DNA from: an uncultured Fimbriimonadaceae bacterium
GTDB taxonomy: Bacteria > Armatimonadota > Fimbriimonadia > Fimbriimonadales > Fimbriimonadaceae
Direction: 5' to 3'
Assembly (NCBI GenBank): GCA_937961665.1
Contig: CALGMO010000065.1
Coordinates: 1-64,000 of the forward strand
Length of the DNA stretch: 64,000 bases
The first letter of the stretch is position 1, and every line of letters begins with the position of its first letter. Positions 15,984 to 25,500 of the stretch are shown piece after piece. The notes beneath the pieces are model-generated. The model had not been told where the DNA came from. It did not search any database and saw nothing but the letters and a program-made list of their open reading frames with translations. The translations under genes were made by a program, and so were the position numbers.

Positions 15984-18229
15984 GAACCCCGGAGGAGATC
16001 GCCAACCGATTCGCGCCCACCGCGCAGCTCGGCCAGTGCCGTGGTCTTTACCTGGTCGGCATCGGCGGGGCGGGGATGAGCGGTCTGGCCCTGATCCTGC
16101 AGAGGCGGGGCGTGCCGGTGCGGGGGTCCGACGCCACGGAATCGGAGACCACGAGAGCGCTGCGCGAGGCCGGCGTACCCGTCAGGATCGGTTCCGGCGC
16201 CGACGAGCTGGAGCCGGAATGGGGCGTGGTGCTTTCCGACGCGATCCCGATGGACGCTCCCGAACCGCTTCGCGCCGACGAACTGGGTTCGCCGCTGTTT
16301 CGGCGCTCCCAGCTGCTCGGCTGGCTCGCCCAGGGCCGGCGCACGATCGCGGTGACCGGTTCTCACGGCAAGACGACGACGACCGGGATGGTCGCTCGGG
16401 CCCTCCTGGATGCCGGTCTGGATCCGTTGGTCGTGGTGGGGGCGGCGGTTCCGGAGTTCGGTGGGCCGATCGTGGACGGGGACGGGGGTTGGGCGGTTCT
16501 GGAGGCCTGCGAGGCGTACAACGGGATGCTCGACCTCGACCCCTCGATCGTGGTTCTCACGAACCTCGAGTGGGAGCACGTCGACTTCCACCGCAGCTTC
16601 GAGTCGCTCGCGGAGAGCGTGCTGCGCTTCGTTCGCAAGCTTCCCGAGGACGGCGTGCTCGTGTACTGCGGAGAGGACGCCGGCGCGCGCCTGGTGGCGG
16701 ACCGATTCGAGGGCCGGAAGGTCGCCTACGGGCCTCTGGACGACCGCTGGCCGCTCGCCGTCCCCGGCCGAAAGAACCGCCTGAACGCCGGTGGGGCCTT
16801 GGCGGCCTGCGTGGCGGCGGGGCTCGACCCGGAGGCTTCGGCGCGGTCGATCGGTCGGTTCCGCGGGGCCGAGAGGCGGCTGCAGGTCCTTCAGGAGAGG
16901 CCGATCGCGGTGCTGTCCGACTACGCCCACAACCCCACGGAGATCGAGGCGAGCCTCGAGGCCTGCCGCGAGGCGTACCCCGGGCGCAGGCTGCTGGTCG
17001 CCTATCAGCCCCATCTTTTCTCGAGGACCCAGGGCAAGTACGGCGAGTTCGCGGAGGCGCTGGGGAAGGCCGACCGGGTGTTTCTCACCGACATCTACCC
17101 GGCTCGGGAGGATCCGATCCCGGGCGTGAGCTCCGCGCGGATCGCCGAGCTCCTGACGAACGGACGCTATGTGCCCTGTCGGCATCTTCTACCGAGGATC
17201 GTCGCCGACGAGGCCCGCGACGGGGACGTGGTGGTCGGGATGGGTGCGGGCACGATCGGCTCGTTCCCGGGGGAGTTCCTGCTGGAGCTGGAGCGGAGGG
17301 CTCGGCCGCTGAGGGTGCTGATCGCGCACGGCGGGGACAGCGCCGAGCGGGAGGTGTCGCTGCATTCCGGGCTGGCCGTCGAGCGGGCCTTGCGGAGCCG
17401 AGGCGTCCAGTGCGTAAGGGTGGACCTCTCGGAGCTTCTGCTCGGCGCGGGCGATCTGCGCCTCCTCGCGGGGCCGGAGAGACCGGACGTGGTGTTCTTG
17501 GCCGTGCACGGGACGAACGCCGAGGACGGTGGGATCCAAGGCCTCTGTCGGCTGCTGCACCTTCCGTTCACCGGCTCCGACATTGCGGCGAGCGCCCTGG
17601 CCATGGACAAGCGGCTGGCCAAGCGGATGCTGGCCGAGGCGGGCCTGCGCGTGCCCCGAGGCGTCGTGCTCCGCTCGCCGGAGGACCCCGTGGGGCTGGA
17701 GCCGCCGGTGGTCGTGAAGCCCAACGCCCAGGGTTCGACGATCGGCATGGGCTTCGTGCGCAGTCAGGAGGAGCTGCTCCCGGCGGTTCGGCGAGCGTTC
17801 GAGTACGACTCGACGGTGCTCGTGGAGGAGTGGGTGGAGGGCATCGAGGTCTCGGTTCCCGTGATGGGGGACAGGGCCCTGCCCCCCGTCGAGATCGTGC
17901 CTCGCTCCGGAACCTACGACTTCGCGGCGAAGTACGAGCTGGGTGGAACGGACGAGATCGTGCCGGCCCGGATGCCGGACGAGTGGATCCGCCGCGCCGA
18001 GGAGGCCGCGCGGACGGCGCACCGGGCGCTGGGTTGCTCCGGGGTGACCCGCACGGACATCATCGTGCGGGACGGCGAGCCGATCGTTCTGGAGCTGAAC
18101 ACCCTTCCGGGCCTGACGCCAACCTCGCTGGTGCCCCGGTCGGCCCGGGCGGCCGGCATCGACTTCGCCGACCTCTGCCTTTGGATGATCCACGATGCGC
18201 TCGAAAGGTCGAAGAAAGAGGCGCTCTAG
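15980..18229 (+). CDS. murC-ddl: MurC-Ddl fusion: UDP-MurNAc:L-alanine ligase joined to D-alanine:D-alanine ligase
   Basis: 749 aa, two complete enzymes in one frame. Residues 1 to about 440 are MurC: GIGGAGMSGLA at the N-terminus, ATP loop TGSHGKTTTT near 126, LTNLEWEHVDFH, DYAHNPTEIEASL and VAYQPHLFSRT. From about residue 443 (LRVLIAHGGDSAEREVSLHSG) the protein is Ddl: FTGSDIAASALAMDK, ATP-grasp VVVKPNAQGSTIGM near 575, TRTDIIVRDGEPIVLELNT and PGLTPTSLVP. It would add L-Ala to UDP-MurNAc and also make D-Ala-D-Ala for MurF. Such fusions are known in Chlamydiae and some other phyla. ATGA overlap with murG; ftsQ starts 35 nt before the end. Confidence 0.95.
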   Translation: MRTPEEIANRFAPTAQLGQCRGLYLVGIGGAGMSGLALILQRRGVPVRGSDATESETTRALREAGVPVRIGSGADELEPEWGVVLSDAIPMDAPEPLRADELGSPLFRRSQLLGWLAQGRRTIAVTGSHGKTTTTGMVARALLDAGLDPLVVVGAAVPEFGGPIVDGDGGWAVLEACEAYNGMLDLDPSIVVLTNLEWEHVDFHRSFESLAESVLRFVRKLPEDGVLVYCGEDAGARLVADRFEGRKVAYGPLDDRWPLAVPGRKNRLNAGGALAACVAAGLDPEASARSIGRFRGAERRLQVLQERPIAVLSDYAHNPTEIEASLEACREAYPGRRLLVAYQPHLFSRTQGKYGEFAEALGKADRVFLTDIYPAREDPIPGVSSARIAELLTNGRYVPCRHLLPRIVADEARDGDVVVGMGAGTIGSFPGEFLLELERRARPLRVLIAHGGDSAEREVSLHSGLAVERALRSRGVQCVRVDLSELLLGAGDLRLLAGPERPDVVFLAVHGTNAEDGGIQGLCRLLHLPFTGSDIAASALAMDKRLAKRMLAEAGLRVPRGVVLRSPEDPVGLEPPVVVKPNAQGSTIGMGFVRSQEELLPAVRRAFEYDSTVLVEEWVEGIEVSVPVMGDRALPPVEIVPRSGTYDFAAKYELGGTDEIVPARMPDEWIRRAEEAARTAHRALGCSGVTRTDIIVRDGEPIVLELNTLPGLTPTSLVPRSARAAGIDFADLCLWMIHDALERSKKEAL

Positions 18230-18938
18230 CGTCCGTGCGCGCCCCCTCCTGTGGTGGCTGCTCGCGCTCAACCTGGCCGCCGGCGTGGCGTTCAGCCCTG
18301 CGATGGCGGCTCGGCGCGTTCGGGTGATCGGCGCCAAGACGGTGGACCAGGCTCGGATGCGGGGGGTGCTGAAGGGGCTGAAGGGAGTCCCGTATTTCCT
18401 AGTCAACGAGCCGGAGCTGGAAAGCCGGCTGGCCGCGGCCCCTCACTTGGACTCGGTGTCCGTTTCCCGAAACCTGTTCGGGCGGGCGGTGGTGCGGGTC
18501 GTTCCCCGCCGACCGGTTGCCCGGATCGCGTCGCAGAGGAGCCTGGCGCTGGACCCCCAGGGCGTTGCGTTCCTCCACCCCGGGCCGGTGCGCGGGGTGC
18601 CCACCGTCTTTCTGCCGGGGCAGGCGTTCCGTCCCTGGCTCTCCGCCTGCGCGCCGTTCGAGACGCGGAGCCTCGCCTGGGTGTGCGAACGGGCCTCCGC
18701 CATCCCGAGCCTGGACCTTGGGTCTGTGGTCCTGACCTATCAGGGTGCAGTATCCTTGAGGGACAGGTCTGGGGCGACGGTCGTCCTCGGGCCGGCGGAG
18801 CGTCTGGAGGAGAAGCTCGAGCGGCTGGAGTCGATTCTGGCCGAGCGGCCGAGCCTCTTCGAGTCCGTTCGGGTTCTGAACCTGACGGCTCCTTCGCGGC
18901 CTGCGGTGGTCGAGCGCTCCGGGGTGGTGCAACCGTGA
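18195..18938 (+). CDS. ftsQ: cell division protein FtsQ/DivIB-like
   Basis: 247 aa. Strongly basic cytoplasmic tail (RSKGRRKRRSSVRARP), a membrane helix at about residues 18-35, then a POTRA-like segment starting ARRVRVIGAKTVDQARMRGVL and a beta domain containing VRVVPRRPVARI and LALDPQGVAFL. This is the FtsQ arrangement, and the place downstream of ddl is canonical. The protein scaffolds the divisome on the periplasmic side. It starts inside the Ddl coding end and finishes in a GTGA overlap with the DUF881 gene. Confidence 0.88.
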   Translation: MRSKGRRKRRSSVRARPLLWWLLALNLAAGVAFSPAMAARRVRVIGAKTVDQARMRGVLKGLKGVPYFLVNEPELESRLAAAPHLDSVSVSRNLFGRAVVRVVPRRPVARIASQRSLALDPQGVAFLHPGPVRGVPTVFLPGQAFRPWLSACAPFETRSLAWVCERASAIPSLDLGSVVLTYQGAVSLRDRSGATVVLGPAERLEEKLERLESILAERPSLFESVRVLNLTAPSRPAVVERSGVVQP

Positions 18939-19690
18939 ATCCCTTCGCGAACCGCATGGCGGGCTCCCAATGGGTGGTGCCCGTGAGCGTCTTGGCGGCC
19001 GTCCTCGGCTTCATGCTGACGATGGCGTGGATCACCGTGGATACCCGCCAGCAGCGCATCCGGATGCTGCCCCCGGACCAGCAGAGCCGCATCAACACGC
19101 CCACCCTCAACGTGCTGGACGAGTATCAGAAGCTGGCCTCCGAGGTCGCCAAGCTGCGGGAGGAGAAGACGAAGCTCGAGAACGCGATGGCCAGCCAGAC
19201 CAACCAGGCGAAGCTCCTGAACGAGAGTCTGCAGGAGGTGAAGCTCTGGGCCGGCCTGACCGAGGTGGAAGGGCCCGGTATCGCCGTGACCCTGCGCGAC
19301 AGCACCAGCCCGTCCTCGGCCGGCATCGCGGGCGGAGACCTGATCATCCACGACTGGGACGTTCTGCGCGTGGTCAACGAGCTGTGGAACGCGGGAGCCG
19401 AGGCGATCGCGGTGAACAACCACCGGGTCGTCGCCGGGACGAGCTTCCGTTGCGTGGGCACCGTGATCATGGTCGACAACATCGAGGTGTCGTCGCCCGT
19501 GGTCATCCGAGCCATCGGTGACCCGGACACGCTGTTCGGCGGCGTCAACATCCGCAACGGCGTTCTGGCGGAGATCCGCTCGTCCGACCCGAACATGGTG
19601 ACCGTGACGAAGTTCGAGCGGGCGAGGCTGCCGGCCTACACCGGCTCCACGACGTTCCGCTACCTGAAGATTCCGGAGAGCAAGCCATGA
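18935..19690 (+). CDS. DUF881 family membrane-anchored protein
   Basis: 251 aa. One membrane helix near the N-terminus (about 13-31), a coiled coil (about 50-95, rich in Lys, Glu and Leu), then the DUF881 domain with the characteristic VEGPGIAVTLRDS, GGDLIIHDWDVLRVVNELWNAGAEAIAVNNHRV and RAIGDPDTL. DUF881 genes typically sit beside sbp/DUF1290 and ftsQ or ftsZ in Firmicutes, Actinobacteria and relatives. A role in division or envelope assembly is inferred from context, not shown. Overlaps both neighbours by 4 nt. Confidence 0.9.
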   Translation: MNPFANRMAGSQWVVPVSVLAAVLGFMLTMAWITVDTRQQRIRMLPPDQQSRINTPTLNVLDEYQKLASEVAKLREEKTKLENAMASQTNQAKLLNESLQEVKLWAGLTEVEGPGIAVTLRDSTSPSSAGIAGGDLIIHDWDVLRVVNELWNAGAEAIAVNNHRVVAGTSFRCVGTVIMVDNIEVSSPVVIRAIGDPDTLFGGVNIRNGVLAEIRSSDPNMVTVTKFERARLPAYTGSTTFRYLKIPESKP

Positions 19691-20082
19691 TCCTCCTCCC
19701 TCTCCTCGCGCTGCTGCTCGGCTTCGCCGCCGCGGTGTGGTTCAAAGGCTTCGTGGGTCCGGTCGAGCCGGTGAACGCCCAGTACTTCGCGGTGGGTTGC
19801 GTCGCGGGGCTCGACACGCTGTGCGGAGGCGTTCGGAGCGGCTTGGAGGGGAAGTTCTACACCGACGTGTTCGTGACGGGCTTCCTGTCCAACGTCCTCA
19901 TCGCCTTCGGAATGGCGTGGCTGGGGGACCAGATCGGTGTGAACCTCTTCTTGGCCGCGGTGCTGGTGATGGGTGGTCGCATTTTCACGAATCTGAGCCT
20001 CATCCGCCGTCTGCTTCTGGCAAAATGGCAGGATAGCCGCGACCGGCAGAAGCGCGCCGCCGCGGAAACGCCCTCTCCATGA
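19687..20082 (+). CDS. sbp: small basic protein Sbp (DUF1290) membrane protein
   Basis: 131 aa with about four hydrophobic segments. FAVGCVAGLDTLCGGVRSGLEGKF and the following FYTDVFVTGFLSNVLIAF are the diagnostic region of the DUF1290 family, first named Sbp in Bacillus. It pairs with the DUF881 gene upstream, as in many genomes, and precedes ftsA. Function is unknown; a role near the division machinery is suggested by neighbourhood. The charged C-terminal tail ([14 protein letters not shown]) is probably cytoplasmic. ATGA overlaps at both ends. Confidence 0.87.
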   Translation: MILLPLLALLLGFAAAVWFKGFVGPVEPVNAQYFAVGCVAGLDTLCGGVRSGLEGKFYTDVFVTGFLSNVLIAFGMAWLGDQIGVNLFLAAVLVMGGRIFTNLSLIRRLLLAKWQDSRDRQKRAAAETPSP

Positions 20083-21308
20083 GAAGCGACTTCGTCACCG
20101 TGCTGGACCTCGGCAACCAGTCGGCCACCTGTTTGGTGGCCGAAGCCACCGATCGTGGCTGGCGGGTCGTCGGGCACCACACCGTGCCGAGCAAAGGGAT
20201 GCGCCGCGGGCTGGTCGCCGACCAGGACGAGGCGGCTCGAACCGTGGCCGCGGCGATGCGGGGCCTCACGGCGAAGACCGGCCTGCAGCCCGAGGGGGTC
20301 GTCGTCGGCGTGGGCGGAGCGCACGTGGAGGGCCACGCCGCGCAGGGCTTCGTGCCGATCATTCCTCCCGGCCGCCCGGTGCAGCGCGAGGACGTGCTGC
20401 AGGTGGTGAACCACAGCCGGCAGATCCTCGTTCCGCCGGACCGCGAGCAGATCCAGGCGCTCCCCCGTGAGTTCCGCATCGACGGACAGCGGGGCATCCA
20501 GCAGCCGATCGGAAAGAGGGGCAGCCAGCTGGAGGTCCTGACCCTCATCCTCACGGGCCAGACCGCTCAGCTCCAGAGCCTTGAGCGGGCGGTGTCCGCG
20601 AACGGCCGGCGGGTCGAGCAGATGGTCGTCAAGGGTCTCGCGTCGGGCCTCGGCGTCCTCTCGCAGGAGGCGCGGGAGCGTGGCGCCGTGGTGGTGGATC
20701 TCGGAGCGGGCTCCACCGAAGTGGCCGTGTTCGGGGACGGAGTGCTGGTGTACGCCGCGTCCGTCCCGCTGGGTTCCGAGCTGGTGACGTCCGACGTGAG
20801 CAAGCTCGTGCAGACCGCCCCCGACGAGGCGGAGCGGCTGAAGGTGCAGCACGGGTCGGCGTGGGCCGCCGCGGTGGACAAGGCCGACGTGGTGGATGTG
20901 CTCCAGGTCGGGCAGACGCAGCTCCGGCCGATGCGCCGCCGGGTGCTGTGCGAGATCATCGAGAGCAGGATGAGGGAGATCGCGGGCTTCGTCCGCCAGC
21001 ACGTCGAACGCAGCGGCTACGGCGCGCAGGGGGGATTGCCGATCGTGCTCACCGGGCGCGGAGCGCTGCTCGATGGGCTGACCGAGCTGTTCCAGGACGT
21101 TTTCGAGGGCGCTCGGGCGTCGGTGGCCGCTCCCAACGCCGTGGGTCTGGGAGGCACCAGGGCCGAGCGCATGGGCTTCGCGGCGGCCTGCGGTCTGGCG
21201 GCGTTCGCCATCGAGAGCCTGGAGAACGAGCTGGTGCCGGCCAGCGGCGGCAACGGCTGGCGGGATAGGATTCGTACGTTTTGGTCGCTGTGGGGCGGCC
21301 GATCTTGA
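20079..21308 (+). CDS. ftsA: cell division protein FtsA
   Basis: 409-aa actin-fold ATPase that tethers FtsZ filaments to the membrane. It starts with the phosphate-1 motif [16 protein letters not shown]. The second phosphate loop is [15 protein letters not shown] near residue 205, and [14 protein letters not shown] is the adenosine motif. The last residues ([14 protein letters not shown]) form an amphipathic helix, the membrane-targeting sequence typical of FtsA. The start ATG overlaps the sbp stop. It is separated from ftsZ by 13 nt carrying AGGGAGA. Confidence 0.94.
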   Translation: MRSDFVTVLDLGNQSATCLVAEATDRGWRVVGHHTVPSKGMRRGLVADQDEAARTVAAAMRGLTAKTGLQPEGVVVGVGGAHVEGHAAQGFVPIIPPGRPVQREDVLQVVNHSRQILVPPDREQIQALPREFRIDGQRGIQQPIGKRGSQLEVLTLILTGQTAQLQSLERAVSANGRRVEQMVVKGLASGLGVLSQEARERGAVVVDLGAGSTEVAVFGDGVLVYAASVPLGSELVTSDVSKLVQTAPDEAERLKVQHGSAWAAAVDKADVVDVLQVGQTQLRPMRRRVLCEIIESRMREIAGFVRQHVERSGYGAQGGLPIVLTGRGALLDGLTELFQDVFEGARASVAAPNAVGLGGTRAERMGFAAACGLAAFAIESLENELVPASGGNGWRDRIRTFWSLWGGRS

Positions 21309-21321
21309 GGGACCAGGGAGA

Positions 21322-22503
21322 ATGAGCGAGGAGAACGGGAAGAAGGCGACGATCAAGGTCATCGGCGTGGGCGGCGGCGGATCGAACGCGGTCGACCGGA
21401 TGATCGAGGCCGGCATCAAGGGCGTCGAGTTCATCGCGATGAACACGGACGTGCAGGTGCTCGACCGCGGCAAGGCTCCGCGCAAGCTCCAGCTCGGCGC
21501 CAGCCTCACTCGCGGTCTCGGCGCCGGCGGGCGGCCCGAGATCGGCCGCGCGGCGGCCGAGGAGAGCAAGAACGAGATCCGCAAGGCCATCGAAGGGGCC
21601 GACATGGTGTTCGTCACGGCCGGAATGGGCGGCGGAACGGGCACCGGCGCGGCGCCGATCGTGGCCGACCTGGCGCGCGAGATGGGGGCGCTCACTGTGG
21701 CCGTCGTCACCCGGCCGTTCACCGTGGAGGGCAGCCAGCGCGCCAAGCACGCGGCCAAGGGGATCGCCGAGCTGACCGAGCGCGTCGACACGATCATCGT
21801 CATTCCCAACGACCGGCTCCTGCACGTGGTGGAGCGGCGGACGGCGCTCATCGACGCCTTCCGGGTCGCCGACGACGTGCTTCGGCAGGGAGTCCAGGGC
21901 ATCAGCGACATCATCACGGTCCCCGGTCTGATCAACGTGGACTTCGCGGACGTCCGGGCGGTGATGACCAACGCCGGTCCGGCGCTGATGGGCATCGGGT
22001 ACGGCGTGGGCGACCACCGGGCGATCCAGGCGGCCCAGTCGGCCACGAACAACCAGCTGCTGGAGCAGAACATCGCCGGAGCGAGGGGCCTGCTGGTCAA
22101 CATCACGAGCGGCGAGGATCTGACGCTGGCCGAGGCGCACGAGGCGATGGGCTACATCATGAGCCAGTGCGACGAGAACGACGCCAACATCATCTTCGGC
22201 GTGGTGGTGGATCCGAGCATGCAGGGCAGCGTGAGGATCACCGTTTTGGCGACGGGATTCGTCCCGGGGGCCCAGGCTCCGGTCCAGGTGGCCGCAGCCC
22301 AGGCCGCCGCCCCCCAGACCTCCGCACCCAGCCCAGCGCCGAGGGTCTCGGAACCGGCGGCGCCGCCGAGCGAGCCTCCGGCGTCGAACCGCGCCGCGGG
22401 CGCAGGCCGTTCGTTCCCGAGCGTGGAGCTGCCGGATGAGGAGGAGATCGAAATCCCTCCGTTCATCCGGAACGCCCAGGCGCGCGAGCGCGACGCCCGA
22501 TAG
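21322..22503 (+). CDS. ftsZ: cell division GTPase FtsZ
   Basis: 393 aa tubulin homologue forming the Z ring. N-terminal [17 protein letters not shown], the GTP-binding tubulin signature [10 protein letters not shown] near residues 103-112, and the T7-loop region [12 protein letters not shown] Pro/Ala-rich linker (about 315-365) leads to the conserved C-terminal peptide [10 protein letters not shown], the FtsA-binding site. Last gene of the dcw cluster; it converges on the PAS sensor gene with only 9 bp between the stops, and no terminator hairpin is evident. Confidence 0.97.
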   Translation: MSEENGKKATIKVIGVGGGGSNAVDRMIEAGIKGVEFIAMNTDVQVLDRGKAPRKLQLGASLTRGLGAGGRPEIGRAAAEESKNEIRKAIEGADMVFVTAGMGGGTGTGAAPIVADLAREMGALTVAVVTRPFTVEGSQRAKHAAKGIAELTERVDTIIVIPNDRLLHVVERRTALIDAFRVADDVLRQGVQGISDIITVPGLINVDFADVRAVMTNAGPALMGIGYGVGDHRAIQAAQSATNNQLLEQNIAGARGLLVNITSGEDLTLAEAHEAMGYIMSQCDENDANIIFGVVVDPSMQGSVRITVLATGFVPGAQAPVQVAAAQAAAPQTSAPSPAPRVSEPAAPPSEPPASNRAAGAGRSFPSVELPDEEEIEIPPFIRNAQARERDAR

Positions 22504-22512
22504 AGGCGCTGA

Positions 22513-25500
22513 TCAGGCCGCTTCCTGGTCCGGCTGGCCATCGAGGAGCCGCCTGAGGCGGTCGACCTCCGCCTGCGTCTCGACGAGCCGGCTGGCCAGC
22601 TCGTTCATCTGGAGCGTCCGCGCCTCGCGCCGGGCCTCCTCCTCGCGCCGGTGGGTGACGTCGTGGCAGGCGAAGAGAACGCCCATGGGCTCTCCGTCCA
22701 GATCCTTCAGGCCGATCGCACCGACCACAGCCCAGCCTTGGGAGCCGTTCGGCCTGCGGAAAGGCCTCTCCACGGCGGGCCAGCTCTCTCCCGCCAGGGC
22801 GCGCCGGAACAGGTCGTTCCAGTCGAACGCCTCCAAGGGCGTCTGGGTGATCAGGTCGGACAGCGGTTGGCCGAGGGCCTCGTTGGGCCGGCGTCCGAAG
22901 AGCTGCTCCGCCGCGCGGTTCCACTCCACGACGGCGCCGTCCGCGTCGCAGGCCACGCAGGCCACGGGCAGGCCTTCCACGAACCGCCGATACCGCAGCG
23001 CGGCGGACTCGAACTTCTTCCGAGCCTCTTCCGATTCGCGGAGCGAGGCGCCGAGACGCTCGCCCTGTTGCGCCAAGATGGCGTTGCGCTCCTCGAGCAG
23101 CGCTCTCAGGCGCTCCAGCTCGGCGTTCTTCGCCTTCAGGGCCTCCTCCGCCTCCCGACGGTCCGTCACGTCGTTGAGGACCCCGTGGATCGCGCCCGTA
23201 CCGGTCCGGGTTGGCAGCGACAAGCGGGCCTGAACCCACCGTGTGGCGTCTCCCCGGAGGCGGAACTCCGCGGTCAGCAGACCCTCGCCTTCTGCGAGGG
23301 CTCGCCGCAAGGCCTCCAGAAGCCAGTCGCGGTCCAGCGGGCTCACCAGGTCGGCCAGGGCCTGGGACGATCCACCCGGGAGCGCGACGCAAGCGCCGGC
23401 GGACCAAAGCGCCTCGTGGGGCGGTTCTGACTTCCAGACCCACATGGTGGCGCCGCACTCCTCCAGGGCGCGCTGCATGTCGAGCAGTCGGTTGCCTAGG
23501 ACCGCGAGGCGTTCTTGAGCCTCGATCCGCTCCGTTGCGTCGGCCAGGACGAACACGGCGTGCCTGCGGCCCTCCTCCTCGAACCACGAGAGCGTGCCTT
23601 CGAAGGTCCTCGCAGAGCCGTCGGAGCCGGTGTGGCGCACGGTCACGTCGGCACGATCCTGGATTTTGGCTAGCTCGAAGTTGAGCTCGAACCGCTCCGC
23701 GTCGTCGGGGTCGGAGATCAGGTCGGCCAGCCGTCGCCCCCGCGCGGCGGAGGCCTGCACGCCGAACAGCCGCACCGCGGATTCGCTCCAGTATTCGACC
23801 CTTCCCGAGAGGTCCGTGGCGATCACCGCCTCCGAGATGCCAGCCATCATCGCCCTCGAACGGGAGGCGGCCTGCTCCAGCACGCTCGTCATCCGCTCGT
23901 GATGGGTGGCGTCGCGACCGGACGCGTAGAGGAGGCCCAGGTCCGGGTCGAAGGCGAGACACCAGGACACGGTCCTCGTTCCGCCGTCCGGACGCCAGCG
24001 CGTGCGGTAGTCGGTCACGGAGGAGCCGGAGAGGGCCAAGTGCCCCAACAGCTCCACGAGCCCTGCCCGATCTTCGAGGGCGACGAGCTCCGAGAGCGGC
24101 ATACCGATCAGGTCGACGGGGTCGGCCCCGAAGAACGCGCACAGGGCGTCGTTGGCCGTGAGGATGCGTCCCAGGCTGTCGGCGACGCAGTGGAACTCCG
24201 GCGAAATCTCGAACAGGCGGGCCAGCTGCCCGGAATGCTCCAGCGTCCGAAGAAGCCGCTCCTCGGACTTGCGCGCCTCCGTCACGTCCTGCACCGTCGC
24301 CAGAATGCGCCGCGGGTCGTCCAGAGAAGTCGCGACCACCGAGACCCATCGCACGGCGCCCTCCGGCGTCCGCAGCCGGGCCTCGAAGCGCGAGCTGCCT
24401 CTCGCTGACTCGGCCCGAGACTGCATGGCTCGGAGCACGATCGGGCGGTCGCATTCCAGGAAGGACTGAACGAACGAGTCCGGCTCGCACCGCTCCAAGC
24501 CCGCGAGTTCCCGCCAGGCGGCGTTGCACCGCACGATGGCGAGGTCGGGCGAGACGATCAGCGCCCCGTCGGGACTCTCGTCGAACATCCTTCTGTAGTC
24601 GGCGGCCGCCTCGAGAGCCTCCGCGAGCGCCGAGTGGGCCTTCAGCAGCTCCGTCTCGTTGTGCAGCAGCACCCCGATCTGGTCGCCGATGGGGAACAGA
24701 CTCGCCTGAATGTGGAGGGTGCCATTCGGGGAATCCGCCTCGCAGGAGGCGCGGGCCGTGCGACCGGTCGTCGCCACGCGTCGGAGAAGCTCGGCCAAAG
24801 GTTCCGACCAGCGGAGGGGAAGGTCCGTTACCCGGGCCGCCTCGGCACCGTCGCAGAGGCTCCGCAGGGCTGCGTTGGCCAAGATCACCGCGCCATCGCG
24901 ATCCGCCACCACCAAGCCTGCGGTCAGGCTCCCGATCACGGTTCGGAAGCGCCGCTCGCTGTCCTGCAGGCGCTCGAACGTGGATCGGATCTCGGTAACG
25001 TCGTGCAGGAAGGCGACCACGCGCGGTCCCTGGGCCGTGACGAGCCGGACGGCAGACCCCTCGAGCCACCGCTTCGGCTCTCCCTCCAGGACGCCGGAGA
25101 CGCGCACGGGCTCGTCGCTCGCCGCGGCGCGGATCCAGAATGGATCCTCGAACAGGGCCCCCAGCAGGCTAGGGTGGAACTCGCTGCCCTGCGGCGCGAG
25201 GCCCCTCGCGGCCTGGTTCGCCCATTCGATCCCACCGTCCTCGAACAGGACGAACGCGGGCATGGGACTGGCCTCGAGAACCTGGCGTGCCAGCCTCGCG
25301 GCCCTCTCGGCCTCCACCCGAGTCGTGCCGTCGAAGCCGGTGACCAGAAGGCAAGGCGAACCCTCGAGAACGACCCGTGCCGCTTGGAACACCAGCAGAC
25401 GCCGCGGTTCCGAGTTGGTCCATGCCAGTCCGGAGCCCTCCCCGTTCGGCGGATCGGCCGGCGAACCATCCTCGTGCGCCAAGAGTTCGCTCCACGGGGA

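Noticed and set aside
15980-18229. Possibility that MurC and Ddl are two genes with a missed stop
   Set aside because: No stop, start or ribosome site occurs at the junction near 17300, and the linker is continuous.
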